Assembly (NCBI RefSeq): GCF_036588685.1
Contig: NC_086382.1
Span: 70,095,999 to 70,159,998, forward strand
DNA: 64,000 nucleotides
Direction: 5' to 3'
Source of the DNA: Mytilus trossulus
Lineage: Eukaryota; Mollusca; Bivalvia; Mytilida; Mytilidae
Position numbers and translations under genes: made by a program
Shown: in pieces, positions 47,342-59,918 of the stretch
Position numbering within the stretch: position 1 is the stretch's first letter
How the letters are laid out: each line of letters begins with the position of its first letter
Notes under the pieces: model-generated
What the model was told of the DNA's origin: nothing
The model's input: only the letters and a program-made list of their open reading frames with translations
The model's database searches: none

Positions 47342-48704
47342 TTAACCCTGTCTGCAGTGACAACTGCCGTCGACACAATGGGCATCTCTGTTATGGCAAT
47401 GCTGTTGGCACTCTTGGGCTGTGGTGCACGCTGAAATAAAACAAAGATTATAAATACAGTATAAATAAATTTGGTCTCGACTTCTGATGTGAAAAGTCAT
47501 AACAAAACATTGAACTCTAGGGGAAACTCAAAAAGGTGAAGTCAATTAGACTGACAAAGTCAAACGTTATTAATCAACTGAACTTATGACAAACATCTGC
47601 CATAGTGTTGTCTTAGTACAGTTAGAAAACGGTGTGCTTAATCTGCTTTTATAGCTACCGAAACTTTCCACAGTTGTCGATGGTTCCATAAATTTGGATT
47701 CAGCAATCAATGATTTGCAAACTTTCAATACTGTATAACTGATGAATAATTTCACTAAAAACATAGTACTTCACATCTAATATGAAAAGATTCAATCAGA
47801 TATCTCTCTAATGTTTGAATCTGCATTAATGAATATACGGGCGGTTTGTTTTCGGATTAATGACTAGATTTGTATCAAATAGCCAGTATATTTATTATAA
47901 AATTATAGTTGTGAATGTAGTGCTTTTATAAATCTGAATATTTAAGGTAATCATGATACAAAATGGGAATTTTTTATAGACGGTAATATGATTTACTTTA
48001 TACTAGAATGACAGCACGCAGGTGACTTGCCTTATTTTAGATTACAATATATTTTGTAGTTTACAAGTTAATTACGCTCAATATTTTGTATATTGTTAAT
48101 ACTTAATAACATCACAGAGGGAACCTTTGCTGATATTTCATGAAATATTTGCTCCCATTAGCATTGATGAAATAAATTTAACCTTACCAAATTTACTGTA
48201 AATAGGCTAATATATTTGCCATTACCATATTATAAAATAACCCAAAATTAAGCTACTCATTGACAAGAAATGGTAAGCTTTTAAATCTAACCAATAATTT
48301 TTTTCAATGACAAACAAAAAAATGTATGTAACCTCAATACGGATATGAAATGTATTTATCTTACTATTTCCAGACTGTGTTGTACATGTACATTCATCGT
48401 GTATGCATGCAAGACTGGCGCCTGTGGAACACAGTGTTATCCTGCAGTCATTCGAATGTTGGCATCGTTCTGCCATAACAACTGTAACAATACAATATAA
48501 AAGTAATATTTGATAAATTAATCGGGATTCTGGATTGATCTGTACAGAGAATGCATCAACCTAAACGATTGAAATGCAAGGTCTATAAATACATGAATAT
48601 CAAATGCTTCATGAATAAAGTGGACAGCAAGACAACTCAACTTTTAACAATAAGATATATCACTTACCGACGCAAAAAGCCAAGCACAAAATAAGAACCT
48701 TCAT
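47342..48704 (-). CDS. Secreted 12-cysteine peptide, gene D (3 exons, 80 aa)
   Basis: Minus-strand exons: 48704-48668 (37 nt), 48481-48365 (117 nt), 47430-47342 (89 nt, ends TAA). Donors are GTAAG, acceptors end in CAG, both introns are phase 1, and the total of 243 nt is in frame. The signal peptide begins MKVLILCLAFCV. Module 1 in exon 2 has cysteines at x5, x4, x7, x4, x1. Module 2 in exon 3 (starting CTTAQEC) has x5, x3, x6, x4, x1 and ends CHCRQG. It differs from gene B at many non-cysteine positions but is close to gene E, so D and E look like the younger pair. This is the most compact copy (intron 1 about 190 nt). Inferred function is as for gene B: an extracellular disulfide-rich peptide, perhaps a protease inhibitor or defence peptide. 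Confidence 0.87.
47495..47690 (+). repeat. SINE-like repeat, family M1, degenerate, downstream in gene D intron 2
   Basis: CATTGAACTCTAGGGGAAAC and TTTTATAGCTACCGAAAC blocks align to family M1 with many changes. It lies inside intron 2 of gene D. Confidence 0.4.
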
Positions 48705-48764
48705 GGTAATGTTCAATGGTGAGATAAATTTTAAACCTAACTAATTAGAACTGGAAAACCAGAT

Positions 48765-48772
48765 CTTTTATA
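48765..48772 (-). promoter_or_regulatory. TATA box of gene D
   Basis: TATAAAAG on the minus strand, 61 nt before the ATG, inside the block CAGTATAAAAGATCTG that is identical in gene E. Confidence 0.65.
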
Positions 48773-48774
48773 CT

Positions 48775-49300
48775 GATCCAATCGAGAAGGTCATAGATAA
48801 TGCTGTATTATTATAGATTTGCATGACACTTTAACCTTGTAAATCAGATCCTAGATATAGAACTCAAAATCATGAATATCAATCTTGAACTTTGAATGAA
48901 TGTTCTTATTTAATACATAGTCACATTTCATTTTGTACGGTTATTTTCCCACATGTTTACTTCACATATCATTGTATTAATACTGATTGTCTTTGATAAA
49001 CTTCACAACGGGCAGAATTTATAATAATGTAATATTTACAGAAATGAACATCACTAATTGATTATTGTAAAAGTCATAATAATGAATTTAGAAAGATGCG
49101 CGTTAGGGAAGATATTTTCAACAATATTGGAATTGAGTATAGAAGTTAAGTAACTGAACCATTGAACTATGATTGCCATGGGTCATTTCTTTTTCAGCAA
49201 TTTATAACGTACGACGGTTATTACGGATGTCTTATCCCAATGACTACTGGAGAATAGAAGTCACCCTTAAACCGAACTGCATTTAATCCCTCGACAGTGG
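48775..49300. other. Upstream region of gene D
   Basis: No ORF or repeat recognised; presumably holds distal promoter sequence. Confidence 0.4.
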
Positions 49301-49339
49301 GGCGTCTGTTTGGCTGTGTACAAATATGCAGCCCCTCTT

Positions 49340-49915
49340 TATTTAATGATAATTTATTTCAGAAGTAGAAAGCCATAAACAACTTGGTTTAATTTCTAAT
49401 GAGAATGGTTCGTTGCATTCTAATATTAATAATATAATTGATACGATAACACCCAGATTGAATTATTTCCAGCTTTAAAAAAAATTCAAACTGAAAAGAA
49501 AGTATTTACAAGCTATATATTTAATTTTATCTAACCTTTTTTAAATATACAAATATCATTTGGGACAATATTCCAGACTTTTTAAGTGAAAACTAGAAAA
49601 TATGCAAGTTGAAGCGCCTAGAATAATTACTGGTGTTACTAAGTTATCATCCATAAACAAATTATACAACAAAACAGGATGGGAATTACTATTAGAAAGA
49701 CGTAAAAAAACACAAAATTCTAAACTTTCATGAAATGTTATTTATACGATATAATCCCTCAACAATTGTTTAATATTCATAAATACGACACAAGACGAAC
49801 GCATGACACAAAACATATAAGGTATACAACAGCATTTTATCAGAAATCCTTGAGCCATCAGTTATTCGATCATTGAATGCTATTTCAGACGATATCAGAT
49901 TAACTCCATATACAA
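49340..49915 (+). pseudogene. Dead LINE ORF2 C-terminal fragment
   Basis: Plus-strand frames with stops encode ESHKQLGLISNENGSLHSNI, then VEAPRIITGVTKLSSINKLY and TGWELLLERRKK, the conserved tail after the RT thumb in Jockey/CR1-like LINEs. No open frame over 60 codons survives. It is a different element from the other two LINEs. Confidence 0.6.
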
Positions 49916-49916
49916 A

Positions 49917-50130
49917 GTTAAATCACAAAAATACTGAACTCCGAGGTAAATTCAAAACGGAAAGTCCATAATCAAATGGTAAAATCAAAAGCTTAAACAC
50001 ATCAAACGAACGGATACCAATTGTCATGCTTCTGACGTGGCACAGGCATTTGCTTATGTAGAAAATGGTGGATTGAACCTGGTTTTATAGCTAGCTAAAC
50101 CTCTCACTTATATGAGAGTCGCATCAAATC
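49917..50130 (+). repeat. SINE-like repeat, family M1
   Basis: A well-preserved copy from AAATCACAAAAATACTGAAC to GAGAGTCGCATCAAATCC. It follows directly on a dead LINE tail at 49340-49915. Confidence 0.6.
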
Positions 50131-50134
50131 CATT

Positions 50135-52150
50135 ATATCGATAACGATGCGTGAACAAAACAAACAGACATAATAGGTAAAAATATCAAATAAGCAGCAG
50201 TCAACATTGTGTAATAATGGCGACAGGAAGGGACAGATACTACATGTCAGTCTTCGGATAGATTGCAGTAATCTAAACGAACATTTATTTAAGAGAAATT
50301 TTGTAGAAAGTAAAAACCTGTACATGCGGTAGAATCGAGAACAGTTAACATTTTCTTCTTGAGTGTAATAATTACTCCCTTGTTCGAAAACGTACGATAG
50401 AAATAATTCAGTTTCCATAAAATATGAAAAAAACTCTTGGTTGGCAGTAATAACTTCAGTCCAGAGGAGAATTTACTCGTGTTTAAACAAGTTCAACAAT
50501 TTTTATTAGAATGAAAGCGATTTGGCATATAGCGTCTTTCATGGAAAGTATCTTAATTTGGGTGATGCAGTCTTAATAAAGTCCGGGAAACACACACTGC
50601 CGCCGGTACATATATATAGGAAATCTCAGACGAAAAATATTTTCAGTTATTTCCCTTTTTCTATTTTGACAAGGAGATGGATTAATATAAGGGAAACCTT
50701 GTTTCCGATTCCCTTAGTATGTCATGTGCATAATTTTTCTAAATAAAATATGTTTAAAGTAAATATGCAGCCTTGTCAGGTCAGAATTGGTACTCTAAAC
50801 CCGATGTCTCGGGTAAAGAAAGTAGCATGCTCTTTTGCACGTTAAAAATCACTGGCAACAACTCTTTGAAGGGTTCCAATGTGCGGTGTTGCAAGGTCTA
50901 GTTTCTATCCTTATCTAATATACCCTCATTTCCCGTTGCAGTCTACATTTCCTCGACCTTAATCCATAACAAATCTATTACAGGAGGTACCTACCATATT
51001 TATTGTCCTGAATATACATGAACTAATTATTACTTGACGTTAAGGAGCAATCTGTGATTGTTCATGTCTATTTAAAACTTTTTGGTTTCAGGATAAAATA
51101 ATCAGTTTTCAACCAAGGCTATCAAAATTATATAGTTGAACTACTAGAAACAATATTCATTTTATAAACATAAATAAATAAACAAGAAAAATACCGAGCT
51201 CCCGGGAAAATTCTAAACGAAAAGTCCCTACGCAAACGGTAAAATCAAAAGTTACAAAAATTTACCATAGCACAATAAGACAATGATCGGATGTATAAAT
51301 ATCAAGCCACGTCAAGTAGTTATTACAAAATATAGATTAAACAGTAAAAGTAATAATTTACAAAATCAAATAAAAGAATGATATAGCACGTTATAAAGAT
51401 GGTACATATAATCTATACTGCAAGACTATCATATATTATTTGTGAAAGTGATACGGAATATTTATCAACAAGGATTGGTATCTTCTGATGAACTTTTATT
51501 TATAAAAAGGACGAAACTTTCTTTGGAAAAACCCTGGCTCACTGGTGATGTGTAACAAATTCTGAGTAGTAGGCAAGCTCTTGAATATTGAATGAGTCGG
51601 AAAATGTATATCCTATATGCAGCTGTAATTGATATAGTGCTACTAACTAAAATCGTCTTGTTTTTCAAAGATTTTGGTTTTAAGATGAACGCTTACTTTA
51701 ATTGTCAATGGAACATCATCAATATATCTGAATGTAAAATTAAGTTATCTGGGTTCACTGATCTTCTTGTGTTTTACAAATGTCTGAAGAAACTCCAACT
51801 CGTACGAAGATGTCGGCAAGGAGATGGGCGCAAATTTGTTTCCTTAGGAATACCTCCCAATTCAACAAATATTTAATTAATAAACTCCAGCAAACTGATC
51901 ACTTATTCCTCTATGTAGCATTTTTTTATTGTTTTTTTTGCTTTGTTCGTTATTAAAAAAAAAATGCCGTATAGTATCTCTCTTTAACAAATGTTTAGCG
52001 TATGCTAAGTTTCTAATGTTTAACGGCATTGTTTAATATTTAATTAAGACAATTTTTCAATCAAAAATGGTAAAGAGGGATGAAAAATAAAAAGTGTTGA
52101 TAAAACAAACGTCAGAAAAAGATCGAGATTTAAATTTTCCAGAGGTTCTT
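50135..52150. other. No gene seen
   Basis: A GC-richer stretch at 50770-51000 (CCCGATGTCTCGGGTAAAGA, GTGCGGTGTTGCAAGGTC) looks like part of another interspersed repeat. A partial M1 copy lies at 51180. Confidence 0.4.
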
Positions 52151-52712
52151 TAGAATTTTTCAGAATGCTTACCCTTCCGGAGCACCTAATTTCACTCCCA
52201 GTTTTTAGTGGAGTTCGTGTTGTTTCTTTTTTATTGTTTGCAACTGTTGATGTAAATATCTTTTGATTTTATGAGTCTTTGTTTACTCCTTGGTTTTGAT
52301 TGTTATTGTCTTTATATGGTTAATAACACTACGCGAGTAAACAGTTGCACGATATTTCTGAAGACCCCCTTTTTACTGCGGACAGAATTCTTGTCAATAT
52401 AATGGACAATACTTTCGTCAAATATGCAGATGAGCCGTCAATGTATTCTCGACGACGAGGTGAATACAAAGTTCCAAATAGAACACAAAGTCGCCAGTAG
52501 AATAAAAGATCAGTCATTTCGTCAATATACATGTAACTACATGTAGTAACATTAAGAGATACCACTTATGAGGGCCACGTTCAAAAGAACATACAAAAGA
52601 GTTGTAAATACTTTTCAGAGCTCCCATTTACTATCATGATGTTCTTGTAGGAGGGTTGTTGTTCACGAAGAAACTGTTTTATTTCTTGTCATAGTCGTGA
52701 GTTTTTACAAAA

Positions 52713-52925
52713 AGTAAAATCACAAAAATACTAAACTCCGAGGAATATTTAAAACGGACAGTCCCTAATCAAATGGCAATTTCAAAGGATAAAACACATC
52801 AAACGAATGGACAACAACTGTCATATTCCTGACTTGGTACAGGCATTTTCGAATGTAGATAATGGTGAATTGTACCTCGTGTTATAGCGCTAAACCACTC
52901 ACTAGTATGACCGTCGCATCAAATG
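52713..52925 (+). repeat. SINE-like repeat, family M1
   Basis: A well-preserved copy from AAATCACAAAAATACTAAAC to GACCGTCGCATCAAATG. A 70-bp partial copy also lies at 51180-51255. Confidence 0.6.
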
Positions 52926-52929
52926 TTTA

Positions 52930-53925
52930 AATTAATGATTAATACAATTAAACAATGTTGACGGCTGTAAACCAATATTTTACCTATTGTGGCCGTTTGT
53001 TTTTCTCACCAATTGTTGTCAGTATAATTGTATTAGTTGTATTAAGTTGTATAAGTGAGAAGATTGGATAACTAAGTTTTATCCTCCATTTTCTAAATCA
53101 GTAGTTACTGGTACCAAGTCAGACATGTGACAGTTGTTGTCCGTTTTTAGTGTATTAGAACTGTTTTATTGTCCTTTGATACGGTACTTGCAGGTTTGAA
53201 ATTAACTTTAATTCGTTTTTTATTTATTGTTAGTTATTTTTCAAACCAAGGGTAAACACATATGTTCACCATCACCAGTTGGTGGACCGTGAAGAATAAT
53301 CTTTTTACAAATGAAGACGAGGTAGAATTGCCGTAAACACATACATGTCTTCTTTTTCTCGATGACTTACCTATGTAGACTAATCACCAATTTTTTTTTT
53401 TGCATTTACATGAACATCACGACGACATGACTGGTAGGTATATATTTTAGACTACGAAAAAATGCCAATATTTAGTTCAGACACATTGATGAACTAATTC
53501 GTGATGAAGTTTATAGTAGTCGTCCTTCCTCATAATTATGTAACACAGCTTTTGTATAAGGAGTTTATTATGTAAGAAAATCAGTGCTGATTCGAAAACT
53601 TTCTAATTACTTTATTTGTAAATCAGCAATTTTAAGTAACACTGACAAAGATGATCAATTTGATATATAAACAAATTCATTGCAATCTTTACTGAAAATA
53701 CTATCTGTTCTGCAGAGATTCTGCTTTTTGAAAATGTGTTCATTAGTGCATCAATCTGTTACGGTCTGTGTTGAGGACATACTAAAGTTATAATCGTTAA
53801 ATGATTATCTTGGTTAACCAATATTTAAAAGTTAAATGATCAAATTGCAATATAAATGAAGATAGTTCGTCTAGAGTAACAAAATTATAAACAACTCAAA
53901 AACAGCCTTTTATAATTTTAAACTT
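52930..53925. other. No gene seen
   Basis: Downstream of gene E; includes a reversed repeat piece (53085-53175, GTACCAAGTCAGACATGTGA). Confidence 0.4.
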
Positions 53926-53932
53926 TTAATAT

Positions 53933-56869
53933 TTAACCCTGTCTGCAGTGACAACTTCCGTCGACACAATGGCCATCTCTGTTATGGCAATGCTGGTGGC
54001 AATCTTGAGCTGTGGTGCAGGCTAAAATAGAACAAAGATCATAAATGCATGTATAAATATAGGTTATTTTCGACTTTTTGTGTGAAGTAATTACAGAATT
54101 ACTAAAAAAAAACTATAAATAAGTTAGCGAAGATCAAATAAACCAAAATGTAAATTGCTATTCAATTAATACTTAATGCTTGTATCAGCATTGATAAATG
54201 TACTTTTTTTTTCGGATTATTGGCCAATTTTGTATTTATTTGTTAATATTATAAAATATATACAAGTTTATAATTCAAAATGTAGTGCATGTGTTTTCAA
54301 ACGACTGAATACCTTATGATATCATAATGAAGTAGGGGATTTTTAAAATTGGGAATGTGTCAAATAGAAAACCACCCGACCAAAGAACGGAAAACAACCT
54401 TTGAGAAAATTCTGCACCCGGAGACGTGCTTCAGCTGGTCCCCCAAAAAATGTTTATTCGTTCAGAGAAAATGGACGTCATACTTATCCCCAACACATTT
54501 CAGTTACTTATCTAGATACATAATTCATTAAATTGATATAAGTATACTAGAACGAGGGTTGCATGTTGAACGGCATCATAATATTGTTGCATGTATTGTC
54601 CAACATACAACCGTTTACAGTTGCAGTCTAATAATGTGTCCATTGGCGATAAACAAAAAATACTTCAATTGTGTAAGAAATTTTCTTTTTTCTTTTGTCT
54701 TTTTTCTTACACATGTGTCTTGGTTTTTAATGCACTACTTCTTTTTTATCTTTGAGGTTTATGTAAATCGTATATATGCGATGAAAAAGGGATAATTGCA
54801 ACATTAAGATATTAGAGAATTGCCTGGTTGGTGTCCATTGGCGATAAACAAAAAATAGTTCAATTGTGTAAGAAACTTTTTTTTTCTTTTTTCTTTTTTC
54901 TTACACATATGTCTTGGTTTTTAATGCACTACTTCTTTTTTATCTTTAAGGTTTATGTAAATCGTATATATGCGATGAAAAAGTGATCCTTTCAACATTA
55001 AGATATTAGAGAATTGCCTGGTTGATGATAGTTGTTTCTTTTATATTTGATAATAAGTTGTGTGAAATCTTAACTGTAATACTTTGAAAGACTAAACTAT
55101 ATAACTATACTCTTATGAAAATAGCTGCTTAACATTTTCGATTTTAAAGTAGCTGCTTAACATTTTCGATTTTAAAGTAGCTTCTTAACATTTCGATTTT
55201 AAAGTAGCTGCTCAACATTTTCGATTTTAAAGTAGCTTTTTTCAATTGCAATGTGTACCTGGCATAATCTTCTGATGCTACATATAAGTGAATACATTTG
55301 TCATAATGTTATTAGTATTCTTCTTCACAAGGACAATAACGAACCGAAGTTTAAAAAATAAAAATGAAGCTATTCATGAAATAAAAAATTAAAACAAAAA
55401 CGTTTAAATTTCACCAATCGTATATTTTCAAAGATGTAAAAAAGATGTATGAAATTTTAACTTCAATATTTATTAAGGCTGTAAATAGATTTAGATAACT
55501 TAAAATTATCTTACCATTTCCAGACTGTGTTGTACATGTACATTCATTATGTATGCAAGCAAGACTGCTGCCTGAAGAACACAGTGTTACACTAGTACTG
55601 CAGTCACTTGCCTGGTGGCACCGTTCGCCCATAACAACTGTAATTACAACATTTTATCAATTAAGTCATCCGAGGCGCTTAACTGGAATAACGGTCATTA
55701 TAAATGTATCCAAACAATTAAAAGCCAAGATACTGTGATTGTATTAATCCAAAAAACAAAACGTCAAACATATCAAAACCAAGTAAAAACTCCATTTTAC
55801 TTGAAAGAGTTAGAACCTTCCTTTTTTCTAATGATTTCTAAATGAATTAATTGATAAGATAAGAAAACATCGATATGATGGTGTTAAAAATATTAAAAGA
55901 AACATTTTTCATATGTCTAGCGTCCTAATTAGTTTCTACATTAACCATCATAGACTTGTTCAAAGAATATTTGAATATTCTCAAACGGAAATAACACTGA
56001 GTCAGTTCGAATAGTTTAAATGACACATTAGTTAAGATATAAGGAGTATGTTACAATTGCAGTTACAAATAGACAACATTTTTTTATAAACGAATATTAC
56101 CTAGAACATGGGTCAATGCACGGTATAAGTTTGTACAGAAGAGTCAATGACTACAAAATATGAAACAACTCAAAAGAGAAAAAATCAACGGCATGATACA
56201 TGCTAACACAATAAATGACATTTCAGACAGACCCCAGCAGACGACATCCACGCTGGCTTGCAGAGTGTATTTGTGTTCGATAATTAAAAGTTGTCTAAAT
56301 TTGGCAATTGCTATAAAAGTTTGAATCAAATTTGTTTTACAATAAGATATTTTTTTTTCCTTTTTTGCTTGAATCATTTTAAAAGGTCTTAACACTTCAA
56401 ATGGATACTAAACACACACAAATTTATAAAAATTCAAACGAAACAAAGCACAGATCTGAGACTACTCGCAGTTACTAATGAACTCATCATAGATACCGGC
56501 TTGAAATTTTGTATTTGCGCCAAACGCGCGTTTCTCCTACAAAAGACTCATCAGTGCCTCTCTAACTAAAAAAACGTTTATGTAAGATCAGTTTAATAAT
56601 ATTAAGTTATGAAATGATTATTCATAATTAACATAATTATACAAAAATATGAAGGCAATGTGTAAAGATCTTACAACAATGTAAATTATGACAAGAATAT
56701 GAATATTAACATAATTTATAACATGTATTAAAAAAAAACATTAAAAACTCTGGCAGCTTTGACCTCATATGAAATTTGATAGTAGGTGCATGCACCACTA
56801 ATTGAATATTTATAAAATAAGATATAACTTACCGACACAAAGAGCCAAGCACAGAATAAGAAGCTTCAT
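53933..56869 (-). CDS. Secreted 12-cysteine peptide, gene E (3 exons, 82 aa)
   Basis: Minus-strand exons: 56869-56833 (37 nt), 55637-55515 (123 nt), 54021-53933 (89 nt, ends TAA). Splice sites are canonical and both introns are phase 1; 249 nt in total. The signal peptide begins MKLLILCLALCV. Exon 2 is two codons longer than in B and D, widening the second cysteine gap from x4 to x6; all other spacings are kept. Exon 3 ends CHCRQG as in gene D. Intron 2 is about 1.5 kb and contains a SINE-like fragment, a 195-bp tandem duplication and a 28-bp minisatellite. Intron 1 holds another SINE-like copy and a short piece of the 355-bp array family. Function is inferred as for gene B. Confidence 0.86.
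54345..54460 (+). repeat. Repeat family M3 copy in gene E intron 2
   Basis: GGGAATGTGTCAAATAGAAA through CGTGCTTCAGCTGGTCCCCC. Other copies: 40553-40660 (plus) and 21715-21825 (minus). Confidence 0.5.
54636..55024. repeat. 195-bp tandem duplication in gene E intron 2
   Basis: GTGTCCATTGGCGATAAAC at 54636 recurs at 54831, and the whole following block (T-rich tract, TATATGCGATGAAAAAG, GAGAATTGCCTGGTTG) is repeated with few changes. It looks recent. Confidence 0.85.
55122..55240. repeat. 28-bp minisatellite, four units, in gene E intron 2
   Basis: Units of TAGCTGCTTAACATTTTCG plus ATTTTAAAG; three of 28 bp and one of 27 bp, then a partial unit. Confidence 0.85.
56130..56480 (+). repeat. Repeat family M2 copy in gene E intron 1
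   Basis: AACAACTCAAAAGAGAAAA at one end and ATCTGAGACTACTCGCAGTT at the other; the middle is diverged. The 355-bp-array motif fragment at 56497-56570 lies just beyond. Confidence 0.4.
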
Positions 56870-56928
56870 GTTAATGTTCAAAGGTGAGAAGAATTTAAAA
56901 TCTAACTACCAATGACTTGAAATCAGAT

Positions 56929-56936
56929 CTTTTATA
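56929..56936 (-). promoter_or_regulatory. TATA box of gene E
   Basis: TATAAAAG on the minus strand, 60 nt before the ATG, in the same CAGTATAAAAGATCTG block as gene D. Confidence 0.65.
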
Positions 56937-57405
56937 CTGAGAAAATCTGAACGCGTCATAGATAATGCCGTATTATTACACATTTTCATGACATTGTAAG
57001 ACTGTAAATCATATTCCAAATATAGAATATACAGACACATAATAACCCTCTAGAACTATAAATGAATGTGTTTATTTTGGAAAATGGCACATTTCGCGAT
57101 TTTAACCTCTTTCTTAGGAAATGTATTATAAACAGATCTTCTAGATCAATAGAATTTGATATATTAATATTTTCCCCTTTGTTTTTTTCTTATTTTTTTC
57201 AATTTTGTAAGGTTACTTTCCAATTGACGTATCTTCAAATATCATTGTACTCATAAAAATATAACAGCAAGATTAAATCAATGCTTCAACTTTAACAGCA
57301 AATTTAATAGCAATATGCCAAAGGCATGGGGTTTGAAAATTGCGTAACGTTGGAGAAGTATCTAATAAGAGGTATACCTTGCTGACGAGACATATTTCCA
57401 CAAGC

Positions 57406-57533
57406 TACACAGGCAAATGTTGCGTCAGTTTCATGTTAAAGTTCGTTTGAGGTGAAAGTCAAGTGAATTTTACGTGAGATTAACATGAATATAAATTCAC
57501 GTGAAATTGATGTGAGTGAAATTTGCCTGTGTA
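57406..57533. mobile_element. Small TA-flanked MITE
   Basis: TACACAGGCAAAT at 57406-57418 and ATTTGCCTGTGTA at 57521-57533 are perfect 13-bp inverted ends. Counting the outer TA as target duplication leaves an element of about 124 bp. TA targets are used by Tc1/mariner and PIF-type transposons. Interior non-coding. Confidence 0.6.
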
Positions 57534-57539
57534 TATAAG

Positions 57540-59640
57540 GCCACGAAATGACAATGTAAAACAATTCAAATGAGAAATTACTTTATACATGTAGTGTTAA
57601 CCATGTCATAATTTTTATTGTTATATTTTAAACACTAAGAAATAGATTGGTAAGCCGTTGTGTGGACCAGCCTGTAGTAGATTTTTTTATTTTCAGTACT
57701 ATTTGATAAACTGATAACATTTCAATTTCTTTTGTATGCCTTTGAGTTTATATCATGTTCCCAGGTTGTCCGGATTCACCAAATGAAATAGCAGCAATAC
57801 GGATTTTTTTCTGTGGGCAATCCTGACAACCCCATTTGCAACATCAATGAAGGATGAATAGATTTTAATCCTTCCTCCACCCACATAACAAATGAACATA
57901 TCTTTAAATGATAGATCCACTTGTGATTGAACTTTTTATTCCATGCTAAAGTCTTCACTGTGAATTTGAGCTGAACATATACCTTTACGTTTTGTTTCGT
58001 CAAGACTTAGTTCTTGTTTGGAACTGTTGTTGTATCCTTTCTCTTTCCTACATATTTGCTCTCTAAAAAAATACCAACATATAGAAACAGATTATTTTTA
58101 ATCCTCAATAGATATAATTATGTGATATATCTACAATCATTGGAAATTGTTTTGGGCAAAAATAATAGAATAAATCGATAAAAAAACAAAAAAAACAAAA
58201 AAAAACGTTAATGCAAATCTGATAAATTAATGATTTTAATTTGGAATATACCAAATCTAATTCATCATCAATGTGGGATTTCTTCACCATTTATATTGTC
58301 AATACTAGCATTTCTAAAATGGTAAGTCTGTAATACCACGTTCACATGGATACAAGCACCAGCGAGGGAAATGGATCACAGAAAATTGTTTACCATTGTT
58401 TACCTTGTCTGTATTGTAATTGTAAAATCTTACAATTTTGATGTAAGGAGTTTACTGTAAATTCATAAATTATTTTGAGGTTTTTATTAATGCAAAAAAT
58501 GCGACAAAGTTGTAAACGCAATAATATTAACTCGCATTTTGAAATATTTTTAATGAATAAAACAGGATTTTTACGTAAAACTTAAAATAGCACTTCATTC
58601 TTATATGACAAAATCCCAATAATAAATGCACGCAATAATTTCTGATTTAACAGTATTGTTTTCTATTTTTAATTTTTGTTTACCATTATAATAGCCTGCA
58701 TATTTATGTTTACACATGCATTTTGAGTACCAGGGTGAGTGGGGATTATAATGAGTTGTTCAGAAATATTCAGACTTTGTCGATAAACATCAAAATATAA
58801 ATAACAAATTATTTGTCATCTTTTTTTAATTTTTTTGTTTGTATAATGGAATCTGTAAATCATGTTTAGTTCATTTATGAAGATTAACATTACATTTGAG
58901 AAATATGATAAGACGTAGTAAAAAAAATTACGGTACCAACTGTTCTGCACCAAATAGGCATTTTTATTATATAGTTTCCCCAATGATGGATAAAATATAT
59001 GAAAATCCAAAGCTTATTAAAAAAATGAAGTTATATCAAATTAGAAGCAGTTGCAATGAAATAAGGCAAAAGATAAAAACATAACAACTAGAAAACAACT
59101 ATAACACACACGATATTACAGATTTTTCGATTCTCAAAAGGTTCTCACACTTATCGAAACAAGTCTAAATGCAAAACTAAAACTCAAACCCAATTCCAAT
59201 GATAATCATAAGGGAACAAAAGGGACAAACGAATCTACAGGAATCACCATAACCAAATGAATACTAAACTATACCAAAACGAAACTAAACGAAACGTCAA
59301 TAGTACTCAACTAAAATGACTGAAAATTCACAGATTTGATTTGTTGTTCTCACGAATAGCAAGTATCAATTACCAGGCAAATTATTTCTTGACGAAGATA
59401 CATATCGTTGTTAGATTATGTCTAACTTATTAATGTTAAGCTTGTCCCTCGTTTGCCTTCATTTTAACTGCCTTACAATAAGCTACACGTAGTAAGATAT
59501 GATGTGTGTAACATGACATAAAAAAAAACAGTGTGGTGAATATTCAGGAATAACGAACTAGATATGGCTATGAAAACAGGAAAATAACAGTAATCATCGG
59601 TATTAAAGATATATAAAGAGTAACTATTAAGTAATTTCAA
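57540..59640. other. No confident gene
   Basis: The minus strand between 57780 and 58040 and the plus strand at 58985-59083 read as coding-looking but are broken by stops or lack splice support. The rest is AT-rich. Confidence 0.35.
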
Positions 59641-59642
59641 CT

Positions 59643-59918
59643 TTGGAAGACATTAGAATGACTCTTTTGCCCTACGTTCATCATTTTGAAATACTGGGTA
59701 TAAAATGCAATGATTCTGATTTGATCTACAAATACCAGACTGTAATTGTTCCCTTACCTTTGATCCATGTTTTTGTCTTCGGCAGACCATGTGAAAATTT
59801 CACAATGTATAGTTTACCAAACATAAAAGAAAGAAAACCGAGAAGAGATATTTTTTACCTTAGTAATGTCAAAAAGATTAAATGGAGTGATAAAGACAGT
59901 CAACTGCTAGACGACTAA
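59643..59918 (+). other. Unassigned open reading stretch, coding-looking
   Basis: A 91-codon open frame whose second half (GRPCENFTMYSLPNIKERKP and beyond) has a mixed, charged composition more like protein than like translated AT-rich DNA. No domain, signal peptide or homologue was recognised. It ends in a stop, so it could be a terminal exon or a decayed fragment. The ATG at 59643 is simply the first in frame and is not supported by anything else. Confidence 0.25.

Noticed and set aside
57780..58040. Minus-strand coding-looking stretch (RKGICSAQIHSEDFSME then stop, then KVQSQVDLSFKDMFICYV)
   Set aside because: It faintly recalls the linker and beta-propeller region of bivalve TRIM/NHL proteins, but it has a stop, no splice support and no definite motif, so no gene is called.
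58985..59083. Plus-strand open stretch after an AT-rich tract ending TATAG
   Set aside because: A basic peptide without motif; the acceptor is weak and chance open frames of this size are common here.
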